NCBI RefSeq assembly: GCF_001953975.1
Contig: NZ_MBEJ01000018.1
Coordinates: 62,001-126,000, forward strand
Source of the DNA: Mycobacterium sp. NS-7484
Lineage (GTDB): Bacteria; Actinomycetota; Actinomycetes; Mycobacteriales; Mycobacteriaceae
Direction of reading: 5' to 3'
DNA length: 64,000 nt
This document shows positions 56,672 to 64,000 of this stretch, one piece after another. The notes under the pieces are model-generated. The model was not told the origin of the DNA and ran no database searches. It was given only the letters and a program-made list of their open reading frames with translations. Both the position numbers and the translations under genes were made by a program. Position 1 is the stretch's first letter. Every line of letters begins with the position of its first letter.

Positions 56672-56916
56672 TCGATCTCGTCGACGGTCCGGCTCCAGTG
56701 AGCGTCGCGTCCGGAGAGCTTGTGGCGTTGGACGTCGCCGCGGCGTTCGAGCACCGTGAGGTTGCGGTACACCGCCTCGATCACCACCGGTGCACGAAGG
56801 TGCTCATGGATGTCGTCCCGTAGCTGGGCAGTGGTCATCGGCCGTGACGCGCGTTCCAGGGCAGTGAGCAGGTGCTGACGCAGACGTTCGGCCGGGACCC
56901 GGTCAGCGGGTCGCAC
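56656..56916 (-). CDS. Small winged-helix-like protein
   Basis: An 86-residue protein with a winged-helix look: RLRQHLLTALERASRPMTTAQLRDDI, then APVVIEAVYRNLTVLERRGDVQRHKLSGRDAHW. It resembles the DNA-binding half of Fur- or BlaI-like regulators but is too short for either. GTG start; its 3' end overlaps nirD by 16 bases on the opposite strand. It may regulate the neighbouring nitrogen genes; there is no direct evidence. Confidence 0.6.
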   Translation of the reverse strand: MRPADRVPAERLRQHLLTALERASRPMTTAQLRDDIHEHLRAPVVIEAVYRNLTVLERRGDVQRHKLSGRDAHWSRTVDEIDQAAI

Positions 56917-57247
56917 GGCCCTGTGCGCCGTCTCGGCGCTCAGCGTCCAGCGTTCTTGCCACCTGCACTTTTACCTGCACTTCCCTCAACCGTCCGATGG
57001 TCGGCATAACGATAGCTGAGTATTCGACCCCCATCTGACACGGTCTGCCGTCGGCAAACGCCGACCGCGAAGGCTAACTGGGTCAACCAGCTGGACAGAG
57101 GTACTTTCCTGGGAAAGTTTGCCAGTTTTGCTTGATGGGTACCCACTCATCAGAGTGTGGGCAGCATTATCTTGGCTAACTAGATTAGTTCGCTGTGTGT
57201 GTTTACACTCCCTGGCAGGGAAGCGTCGCAAGAGGGGCTGACAAGGG
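56917..57247. other. 331-bp intergenic region with a direct repeat
   Basis: Less GC-rich than the surroundings. It holds a tandem direct repeat TGCACTTTTACC/TGCACTTCC (about 56964-56984) upstream of the small winged-helix gene, which could be its operator, and an AT-rich stretch (57165-57195, with TAACTAGATTAG) that may be the promoter for the 57248 gene. Open frames here look like shadows. Confidence 0.4.
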
Positions 57248-57859
57248 ATGTTCGCGCGTTCGGTGTTGAATCTGGTGGGGGCGGCAGCGATGCTGGGCGC
57301 ACTCGCCGCGGCGTTCATGCCGCTGAGTTTGGATGCCGTGGATCGCACCGGGCAATCGATCCCCTGTGGTAGCGGTGCGAGCCCGAATTACGACGTCGCC
57401 GCCCAGCAGGATCGACTCAACCTGGACCAACACACGCTGGCCGGTCCGGGATTCGTGGCGAGCGATTACGTCGAGCAATGTTCGGCGTTGGTCGACGTGC
57501 GACGGTCCGCGGTCTTCTCGGTCGCCGGTGCCGGTGCCGTGCTGTTGGTGACGGTGTTCGCCGCGCCGCTCGTGTCGCGGTCGGTCCGGTCACGCCGCGG
57601 CAGGCAGGCTCAGCACGCCCGCACGGCGGAACCGGTTCGCTATCAGCCGGACCAGCCCCGGATGGGTACCGAGTGGTTCGCTGACGAGGTCAGCGCCGGA
57701 TTCACGCAGCCGGTCCTGGAAAAGCCCCTCGGCCAGCAGGTAGGACGCCACAGCTATGCGGCGATCGCCGCGGCGGCGCTGCGCGGCGACAGCTTCGGCC
57801 ACGCTCGGCGCCCCGGTGGCGGCGAAGGCCAGTTCTACGCGGTCGCCGGTCACCGCTGA
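57248..57859 (+). CDS. Hypothetical membrane protein; 3' third runs antisense to the chelatase gene
   Basis: Open frame of 203 residues. The N-terminal ~118 residues look real: a membrane segment (LVGAAAMLGALAAAFMPLSL), an extracytoplasmic part with two cysteines (IPCGSG, VEQCSA), a second membrane segment (VFSVAGAGAVLLVTVFAAPLV) and an Arg-rich tail. The remaining ~85 codons overlap the convergent chelatase gene by 270 bases and have odd composition, so a stop may have been lost or the overlap may be real. Family not recognised. Confidence 0.55.
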   Translation: MFARSVLNLVGAAAMLGALAAAFMPLSLDAVDRTGQSIPCGSGASPNYDVAAQQDRLNLDQHTLAGPGFVASDYVEQCSALVDVRRSAVFSVAGAGAVLLVTVFAAPLVSRSVRSRRGRQAQHARTAEPVRYQPDQPRMGTEWFADEVSAGFTQPVLEKPLGQQVGRHSYAAIAAAALRGDSFGHARRPGGGEGQFYAVAGHR

Positions 57860-58285
57860 CAGCAGCGCGGCGGTGCGCCGCAGATCTGTCTGGGCACTTC
57901 GGTCTGACGTGCCTGCCGCCGCGAGGATCACCGAATCACCTGGACGCCAACCCGACTCACGGAGCCGGTCGGCAAGAACCCGCACGGTACCCGGGCACGG
58001 GCCCAGTGGTTCGGTGACGGTGACGGCCGGATGTGCACTGGCCGCCACGTGGGCGGGCACGTCGACCCGTACGTGATAGCCCGCGGCCAGGAAGGCCGGC
58101 ACCACCACGGCCGGGCAGTCGGTCGGCAGCTCGGCGAGCACCTCGCTCGGGGTCGGCCCCACCACGTCGACGAACGAGACGTGCACGGGCCGGCCCAGCA
58201 GGCCGGACACCTGCCCGGCCAGATCCCCGATCATCGCGACGCCACCCGGCTTGCGGGTGCCGTGCGCCACCAGGACGAGGCTCAT
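57590..58285 (-). CDS. Sirohydrochlorin chelatase (CbiX/SirB family)
   Basis: A 231-residue two-domain chelatase: MSLVLVAHGTRKPGG has the catalytic His of domain 1, then VVVPAFLAAGYHVRVDVP, and VASYLLAEGLFQDRL in domain 2. It should insert Fe2+ into sirohydrochlorin to make siroheme, the NirB cofactor. ATG overlaps the nnaR stop (ATGA). It is last in the narK3-nnaR-chelatase operon. Equivalent to Rv0259c. Confidence 0.87.
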   Translation of the reverse strand: MSLVLVAHGTRKPGGVAMIGDLAGQVSGLLGRPVHVSFVDVVGPTPSEVLAELPTDCPAVVVPAFLAAGYHVRVDVPAHVAASAHPAVTVTEPLGPCPGTVRVLADRLRESGWRPGDSVILAAAGTSDRSAQTDLRRTAALLSAVTGDRVELAFAATGAPSVAEAVAAQRRRGDRRIAVASYLLAEGLFQDRLRESGADLVSEPLGTHPGLVRLIANRFRRAGVLSLPAAA

Positions 58286-59433
58286 CGCGCCCGGGCCATC
58301 TCGGGCTCGTCCACGGCCAGTCGGTAACCCCGCTTGACGACGGTGGACACGATGTTCTTGTCGCCCAAGGCGGTTCGAAGCCGCAGCACCGCGGTCTCCA
58401 CGGCGTGGGTGTCGGTGCCGGTGCCGGGCAGGGCGCTGAGCAGATCGAACCGCGAGACCACCGCACCCGGGCGGTGGGCCAGGGCCCGGATGGTCGCCAT
58501 GGCGGCCGGCGACAGCGATTTCACCACACCGTCCACCACCACGCAGGTCCCCCGGATCTCCAGTGTGTGGCCGGCGACGCGCACCGTCCGGGCCTGCAGC
58601 AGGGGCAGTTCATCAGTGATGTGACGGGCCAAGGCCCCCAACCGCATCCGCTCCGGTGCCGAGGACGGTATCCCGAGCCGGACCAGGGGCCGAGCGGTGA
58701 CAGGGCCGACGCACATCGCGTGGACATCGGTGCGCAGCGCAGCCACCACCCGGTCGGCCAGCCCCATCTCGGTGGCCCGCATCAACACCGAGGCGACTGC
58801 CATTGCCGAGGTGAAACTGACTGCGTCATAGCGTTTCTCGGCAATCCCGGTGACCATCTGATCGAATTCGCCGTCCCGGGGTGCGGGGTGCCAACGGTAG
58901 ACCCGGATCGGCACCACCTCGGCACCGGCGGCCCGCAACTCGTCGAGAAATTCGGGAAACGGATCCCACTCGTCGGTGGCCCCGTGCAGCTGCACGGCCA
59001 CGCGTTGACCCGCCACCCCCTGCTCGATCAGGTAGCGCAAGACTTCTCGGGAGGATTCCGATTCCGGTGACCATTCCTCGGGCAGGCCTGCGGCCCGCAG
59101 CGCCCCAGTGGCCTTGGGGCCGCGGGACACGATGCGCGCTGTGGCCAGGGCGTCGGCCAGGTTGCCGTCCAGCCCCCAGCCGTCGGCGGCGGCCATCCAG
59201 CCGCGGAATCCGATGCCAGTGGTGGCCACCACGATGTCGGGCGGCACCTCGATCAGCGCCGCGGTGTGCGCGCGGAGCTCGTCGTCGTCGGGCAAGGGCA
59301 CCATGGTGATCGCGGCAGCACTGGTCACCGTCGCGCCGCGCCGGCGCAACAGCGCACTGAGCTCGTCGGCACGGCGGGCGGAGGTCACCGCCACCCGGAA
59401 ACCGGTGAGCGGCGCCCAGTCGGGATCACTCAT
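58282..59433 (-). CDS. nnaR: NnaR: HemD-like/winged-helix regulator of nitrate and nitrite assimilation
   Basis: A 383-residue fusion of a uroporphyrinogen-III-synthase-like domain (residues ~10-255; FRVAVTSARRADELSALLRRRGATV, TSAMAVASVLMRA) and an OmpR-type winged helix at the C-terminus (~285-375; VVDGVVKSLSPAAMATIRALAHRPGAVVSR and NIVSTVVKRGYRL). This architecture is that of NnaR (Rv0260c), which works with GlnR to activate nirBD and narK. The ATG at 59433 is preferred to the open frame up to 59541, which overlaps narK3. It sits between narK3 and the siroheme chelatase. Confidence 0.9.
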   Translation of the reverse strand: MSDPDWAPLTGFRVAVTSARRADELSALLRRRGATVTSAAAITMVPLPDDDELRAHTAALIEVPPDIVVATTGIGFRGWMAAADGWGLDGNLADALATARIVSRGPKATGALRAAGLPEEWSPESESSREVLRYLIEQGVAGQRVAVQLHGATDEWDPFPEFLDELRAAGAEVVPIRVYRWHPAPRDGEFDQMVTGIAEKRYDAVSFTSAMAVASVLMRATEMGLADRVVAALRTDVHAMCVGPVTARPLVRLGIPSSAPERMRLGALARHITDELPLLQARTVRVAGHTLEIRGTCVVVDGVVKSLSPAAMATIRALAHRPGAVVSRFDLLSALPGTGTDTHAVETAVLRLRTALGDKNIVSTVVKRGYRLAVDEPEMARAR

Positions 59434-59467
59434 GTGTCCTGTGTAAGCAGGCGGTGTTTCCAAGGTG

Positions 59468-60883
59468 TTAACCCACCATTGCTGAGGCGTGTCGGTCTGC
59501 GGGGACCGTGGTGACCTGCGTCGCAATCGGCCGCCGCACATACCGCAGCCAGGTGACCGCCGAGGCCAGCAGGTAGAACGTCAGGAAGATCACGAACGCC
59601 GTGGTCGCCGACCCGCTGGAGAGGTAGGACTGGCGCAGGGCCAGGTTGATGCCGACACCGCCGAGTGCGCCGATGGCTCCGGCGAATCCGATCAGCGCGC
59701 CCGACATCGACAGTGACCACCGCTGCCGATCCTCCTCGCTGAGATCGAGCGAGTGGCTGCGGGCTTCGAAGATCGACGGGATCATCTTGTACACCGAGCC
59801 GTTGCCCAGACCGCTCAGCAGGAACAGGGCGATGAATCCGATGACGTAGCCGACCATCATCAGGCCGTTCGCCGCACCGGCGGAGTGATCGTCGACCACG
59901 CTGATCGCGACGAGCGACCCGGCGGCCAGGATCATGCCGCTGAACGTCGTGAGGGTGACCCGGCCGCCGCCGATCCGGTCGGCGAGCTTGCCGCCGTAGA
60001 CGCGGGACACCGAGCCCAGCAGGGGGCCGATGAAGGCGATCTGGGCGGCGTGTAGCGAGGCCTGTGCGGCGCTTTGACCGCCGGCGGCGAAGTTGATCTG
60101 CAGGACCTGGCCGAAGGCGAAGGAGAAGCCGATGAAGGAGCCGAACGTGCCGATGTAGAGCAGGGCGATGACCCAGGTATCCCGTTCTGTCAGAATCGCT
60201 TTCATCGCCGACAGGTCGATCTTGTGTTGTTCGAGGTTGTCCATGTACAGGGCGGCGCCGATGCCGGCGATGGCCAGTGCGACGAGGTAGATGGCGCAGA
60301 CCCAGTAGGGGGAGCGGTTGCCTGCGGTGGCGATGACGAGCAGTCCGACGAGTTGGATGACGGGGACGCCGATGTTGCCGCCGCCGGCGTTGAGGCCGAG
60401 TGCCCAGCCTTTGAGGCGTTGGGGGTAGAAGGCGTTGATGTTGGTCATCGAGGAGGCGAAGTTGCCGCCGCCGAAGCCGGCCAGCGCGGCGCACAGTAGA
60501 TAGGGCCACAGCGGCAGGCCCGGATTGGCCAGCAGCACCATCGTTCCCACGGTGGGGATGAGCAGGACGAAGGCGGAGAAGACGGTCCAGTTGCGGCCGC
60601 CGAAGGTGGCGGTGGCCAGGGTGTAGGGGATGCGCAGGCAGCCGCCGACGAGGGTGGCGGTGGCGCCGAGCAGGAATTTGTCCCCGGCGGTGAATCCGTA
60701 GACGGCCTCGGGCATGAACAGCACCATCACCGACCAGATGGACCAGATCGAGAACCCGACGTGTTCGGCGATCACCGACCAGATCAGATTGCGGCGAGCG
60801 ATGTATTTGTTGCCGGCCTCCCAGGCTTCGGTGTCCTCGGGATCCCAGTTGGTGATGCGATTCGACTTCAGCAGTGTGGGCAT
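59468..60883 (-). CDS. narK3: Nitrate/nitrite transporter NarK3 (MFS)
   Basis: A 471-residue major facilitator protein with about twelve segments and the nitrate signatures AALAGFGGGNFASSMTNINAFYP and NAGGGNIGVPVIQLVG (Gly-rich NNP motifs), plus GFVIGFIALFLL. It imports nitrate or exports nitrite for assimilation. ATG at 60883 with a -10 TAGCTT six bases upstream, so probably leaderless. It heads an operon with nnaR and the chelatase. Confidence 0.9.
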   Translation of the reverse strand: MPTLLKSNRITNWDPEDTEAWEAGNKYIARRNLIWSVIAEHVGFSIWSIWSVMVLFMPEAVYGFTAGDKFLLGATATLVGGCLRIPYTLATATFGGRNWTVFSAFVLLIPTVGTMVLLANPGLPLWPYLLCAALAGFGGGNFASSMTNINAFYPQRLKGWALGLNAGGGNIGVPVIQLVGLLVIATAGNRSPYWVCAIYLVALAIAGIGAALYMDNLEQHKIDLSAMKAILTERDTWVIALLYIGTFGSFIGFSFAFGQVLQINFAAGGQSAAQASLHAAQIAFIGPLLGSVSRVYGGKLADRIGGGRVTLTTFSGMILAAGSLVAISVVDDHSAGAANGLMMVGYVIGFIALFLLSGLGNGSVYKMIPSIFEARSHSLDLSEEDRQRWSLSMSGALIGFAGAIGALGGVGINLALRQSYLSSGSATTAFVIFLTFYLLASAVTWLRYVRRPIATQVTTVPADRHASAMVG

Positions 60884-60937
60884 GGCGCAAAGCTAGAAAG
60901 CGTTTGTTGCGCCGGCGCTGCCCGCAATGACCCGGTG

Positions 60938-60953
60938 GTGAAATTCCGCTCAC
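60938..60953. promoter_or_regulatory. GTGA-N8-TCAC element upstream of narK3
   Basis: Inverted repeat with half-site GTGAGC on the narK3 strand, matching the repeated hexamer upstream of nirB. It lies 55-70 bases before the narK3 ATG. Candidate NnaR or GlnR site. Confidence 0.4.
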
Positions 60954-60993
60954 CTACGCCGGGGCGGCGATGTGAGCCTGCGCCCGCTGGTGG

Positions 60994-61623
<630 letters not shown>

Positions 61624-62505
61624 CTAACCCTCGAACGGCCGGCGCGGGTGCGACCAGTGCAACCGCACGGTCTGCCCCGGACGGATCTGACCCAGTTTGT
61701 CGATGTCGTCGTCGGTCACCACGCCGATCACCGGGTAGCCGCCGGTGACGGGGTGGTCGGGTCCGAGGATCACCGGAAAACCGTTGGGCGGGATCTGGAT
61801 TGCACCACGGGTGGCGCCCTCGCTGGGGAGCTGGCGGTCCGGCCACCGGTAGTCCAGCGGCATACCGACCAGCCGCATCCCGACCCGGTCGCTGCGGGTG
61901 GTCACCTGCCAGTTGGTGCGGATCAGGACGTCGGGGTCGACGAACCAGTCGTCGCGTGGGCCGGGCACCACGTTCAGCTCGATCACGTCGTCGGAGATGG
62001 CGGCGACCGGGGCCTGATCGGTCTCGGGGAGTTCGGCGGTGTGCTCGCCGACCGGCAGCACGTCGCCCGGTCGCAGCGGCGCCGGTCCGATCGCCGACAT
62101 CACGTCATAGCTGCGTGAGCCGAGAACGGGTTCGACGGCGATGCCGCCGCGCACCGCGAGGTAGCTGCGCAGCCCGGAGTGCGGGGCGCCCAGCGAGATC
62201 ACCTCGCCCTCACGCACGTGGTGAATGCTGTTGGTGCCGAACGGTATTCCGTTGACGGCCGGATCGGTGTCGGCGCCGGTGACGGCGACCGTCACGTCCC
62301 CGCCGCGCACGCGGGCCGAGAACCCGCCGAACATCACCTCGATGGTGGCGTGCTCACCGGGATTGGCCACCAGGCGGTTGGCCAGGGTGTGCGCCCGGCG
62401 GTCGGCGGCGCCCGAGCGGGTGACGCCGAGGTGGGCCTGGCCGGGGCGGCCGAGGTCTTCGACGAGGGCCAGTGGGCCGGTCCGCAGTACTTCCAGTGTG
62501 GTCAT
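61624..62505 (-). CDS. pxpC: 5-oxoprolinase subunit PxpC (KipA/allophanate hydrolase subunit 2 family)
   Basis: A 293-residue protein: [69 protein letters not shown] and [23 protein letters not shown]. With PxpB it forms the ATP-dependent 5-oxoproline hydrolase. The ATG at 62505 has a GAGGAGGACACC ribosome binding site. Same order as Rv0263c-Rv0264c. No pxpA is visible in the window. Confidence 0.9.
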   Translation of the reverse strand: MTTLEVLRTGPLALVEDLGRPGQAHLGVTRSGAADRRAHTLANRLVANPGEHATIEVMFGGFSARVRGGDVTVAVTGADTDPAVNGIPFGTNSIHHVREGEVISLGAPHSGLRSYLAVRGGIAVEPVLGSRSYDVMSAIGPAPLRPGDVLPVGEHTAELPETDQAPVAAISDDVIELNVVPGPRDDWFVDPDVLIRTNWQVTTRSDRVGMRLVGMPLDYRWPDRQLPSEGATRGAIQIPPNGFPVILGPDHPVTGGYPVIGVVTDDDIDKLGQIRPGQTVRLHWSHPRRPFEG

Positions 62506-62522
62506 GGTGTCCTCCTCGACGG

Positions 62523-63197
62523 CTAGCCGATGGCCCGGAACTGCACCCACGTGCCCGGGGTGAGCAGCGCGGGTTGGTCGCGATGAACGTCGAACAGGAC
62601 CGCGTCGGTGCGTCCGATCAATTGCCAGCCGCCGGGGGACTGGCGCGGGTAGATGCCGCTGAACTCACCGGCCAGCGCCACCGCGCCGGCGGGCACGCTG
62701 GTGCGCGGCTCGGCGCGACGCGGCACCTGCAGCCGTTCGTCACCGCCGACGAGGTAGCCGAATCCCGGTGCGAAACCCATGAATCCGACCTGCCACGGAC
62801 TGCCGGTGTGGGCGGCGATGACCTGTGCCGGGGTCAGCCCGGTCAGAGTCGCCACCTCGTGCAGATCGTCACCGTCGTACACCACGTCGATGGTGACGTC
62901 CGCCCGTCCACCGGCCGGGCGGACGGGAGCCGCGCCCGGTTGCAGCCGCAGCTTGCTCAGCCGTTGGCGGGTGGGCGCCTGGTAGCGCGGATCGGCCAGT
63001 TTGATCAAGATCGTGCGCGAGGCGGGCACGATATCGACCACACCGAGAAGTTGGGCCGCCGACAGCGTCGCGGTCCACGCCAGAACATCGGCAGTGCTGT
63101 TGAACTCGAGCAGCAGAGCCTGATCGCCATAATCGCGGGCGGTGCCTGGGTCCAGGCTGGGTCCCGCCGCGTCCATCACCTCTGATGTCACACTCAT
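62523..63197 (-). CDS. pxpB: 5-oxoprolinase subunit PxpB (KipI/allophanate hydrolase subunit 1 family)
   Basis: A 224-residue protein with [84 protein letters not shown] (recognised by [12 protein letters not shown] and [10 protein letters not shown]). It pairs with PxpC and lies 17 bases upstream of it. It supplies the phosphorylating half of the oxoprolinase. Confidence 0.9.
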   Translation of the reverse strand: MSVTSEVMDAAGPSLDPGTARDYGDQALLLEFNSTADVLAWTATLSAAQLLGVVDIVPASRTILIKLADPRYQAPTRQRLSKLRLQPGAAPVRPAGGRADVTIDVVYDGDDLHEVATLTGLTPAQVIAAHTGSPWQVGFMGFAPGFGYLVGGDERLQVPRRAEPRTSVPAGAVALAGEFSGIYPRQSPGGWQLIGRTDAVLFDVHRDQPALLTPGTWVQFRAIG

Positions 63198-63271
63198 GAC
63201 CTGAAGCTACCCGCGGGTAGCTAAGAATGCTCCGGCTCTGTGAACCTTGCCAGAGGTGCCTTACCGAAGCC

Positions 63272-63973
63272 TCACACGGCGGCCTGATATGTCGGCTCTC
63301 GGCGCTTGATGACGGCGATGACACGGTAGGTGATCGGCAGCATGATCACCTCGATTGCGGTCTTGTAGATCCAGCCCAGTGCGGCGTAGGTGACGAAGTC
63401 CCCGAAGGTGTTGATGCCGATCGCGCTGGCCGCGATGGCGCAGAACACCAGGGTGTCGCCGAGCTGCCCGGCGAATGTGGAACCGACCAGGCGGGCCCAC
63501 AGGTGTTTCTCCTTGGTCCGCTCTTTGATGGCGACCACCACCCAGGCGTTGATGGTCTGCCCGACGATGAACCCGGCCAGCCCCGCCACGATCAGTTGGG
63601 TGTAGGCATGCACGACGTTCTCGAAGTGCTCCTGGTTGGTGTAGAAGTCCGCCGCAGGCAGATAGATGGTCACCCAGAAGGCCAAGGCGGCCAGCGCGTT
63701 CATCGAGAACCCGAGGAAGATGGCGCGGCGGGCGGCCTTGAACCCGTACACCTCGGACAGCACATCGCCGATCACGTAGGTCAGCGGGAAGACGATGAAG
63801 CCGCCGTCGGTGATGATCGACCAGTTGCCGATGATCGGGCCGAAGGCCACGCCCTTGGTGGCGGTGACGTTGGAGATGATCACCAGCGCCGTGAACACGG
63901 CGACGAGCACCGGATAGTAGGCCGAGCCGACGATGGCGGTGCCGCGGTGCTCGTGTTCTCCGGTGTCGGTCAC
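63272..63973 (-). CDS. YhhQ-family (DUF165/QueT-like) transporter
   Basis: A 233-residue membrane protein with about six hydrophobic segments and the family pattern ATKGVAFGPIIGNWSIITDGGFIVFPLTYVIGDVLSEVYGFKAARRAIFLGF, recognised by FPLTYVIGDVLSEVYG. YhhQ proteins import queuosine precursors (preQ0/preQ1) or related compounds. ATG at 63973 is near the window edge, so upstream control cannot be seen. The 74-bp gap to pxpB holds nothing convincing. Confidence 0.82.
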   Translation of the reverse strand: MTDTGEHEHRGTAIVGSAYYPVLVAVFTALVIISNVTATKGVAFGPIIGNWSIITDGGFIVFPLTYVIGDVLSEVYGFKAARRAIFLGFSMNALAALAFWVTIYLPAADFYTNQEHFENVVHAYTQLIVAGLAGFIVGQTINAWVVVAIKERTKEKHLWARLVGSTFAGQLGDTLVFCAIAASAIGINTFGDFVTYAALGWIYKTAIEVIMLPITYRVIAVIKRREPTYQAAV

Positions 63974-64000
63974 CGGGCCATTTTGTCAGGCCAGTGTCTG

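Noticed and set aside
56940..57146. 68-codon minus-strand ORF in the intergenic region
   Set aside because: No ribosome binding site or recognisable composition; it crosses the likely promoter region.

Overview
The window is high-GC actinobacterial DNA with MmpL/MmpS transporters, a PapA acyltransferase, a PE-PPE-domain hydrolase, FadE5/FadA2/FabG4, F420-type LLM oxidoreductase and an AAC(2')-I homologue. It comes from a Mycobacterium, most likely a rapid-growing or otherwise non-tuberculous species. From memory, the backbone follows the M. tuberculosis order from about Rv0241c to Rv0264c: htdX, fabG4, fadA2, fadE5, a flavin reductase, the succinate dehydrogenase 1 operon, acr2, nirBD, sirohydrochlorin chelatase, nnaR, narK3, aac, pxpC, pxpB. 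This backbone is interrupted by lineage-specific blocks. No tRNA, rRNA, insertion sequence, integrase or CRISPR array was seen.

Region by region. 1-2667 is the 3' end of a JetC/MksF/EptC-type condensin ATPase (Wadjet plasmid defence). 2759-6351 holds htdX-fabG4 divergent from fadA2, with a palindromic operator between them. 6352-6742 has no gene but holds hairpins and a candidate SigF-dependent sRNA resembling F6/SfdS, which also lies next to fadA2 in M. tuberculosis. 6743-15155 is an accessory block: an LLM oxidoreductase, an mmpS-mmpL efflux pair with a divergent TetR regulator, small envelope-stress proteins with SigF-like promoters, a membrane GGDEF protein and a DUF1361 protein. 15253-18428 is fadE5 plus a dihydrodipicolinate-reductase-like protein.

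18479-37860 is the likely trehalose polyphleate (TPP) locus: a bimodular polyketide synthase of 3684 residues, PapA3, MmpL10, a PE-PPE-domain serine acyltransferase, a FadD23-type fatty acyl-AMP ligase and a Gap/Sap-like membrane protein. In the expected scheme, FadD23 activates a starter acid, Pks builds the phleic acyl chain, PapA3 acylates trehalose, MmpL10 exports the intermediate and the PE-PPE enzyme finishes acylation outside the membrane. The mmpL10 start sits behind an 11-bp perfect hairpin that buries its ribosome binding site and overlaps a 21-codon leader ORF.

38689-45040 is a seven-gene MoxR/DUF58/von Willebrand A/TPR operon resembling bat operons, with degenerate metal sites in both VWA proteins. 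45186-49081 is the sdh1 operon with a CRP-like site cluster upstream. 49280-53593 holds a PEP-mutase-family enzyme, a secreted protein, Hsp20 (Acr2), and an EamA exporter divergent from a MocR regulator. 53718-60883 is a nitrite/nitrate assimilation island (nirBD, siroheme chelatase, nnaR, narK3). 60994-63973 carries aac, pxpC, pxpB and a YhhQ-type transporter.

A family of long intergenic hairpins (three copies, arms CGAGCAGACGYAAACC-like) occupies three convergent gene junctions. In two of them the arm encodes the last codons and stop of a gene.
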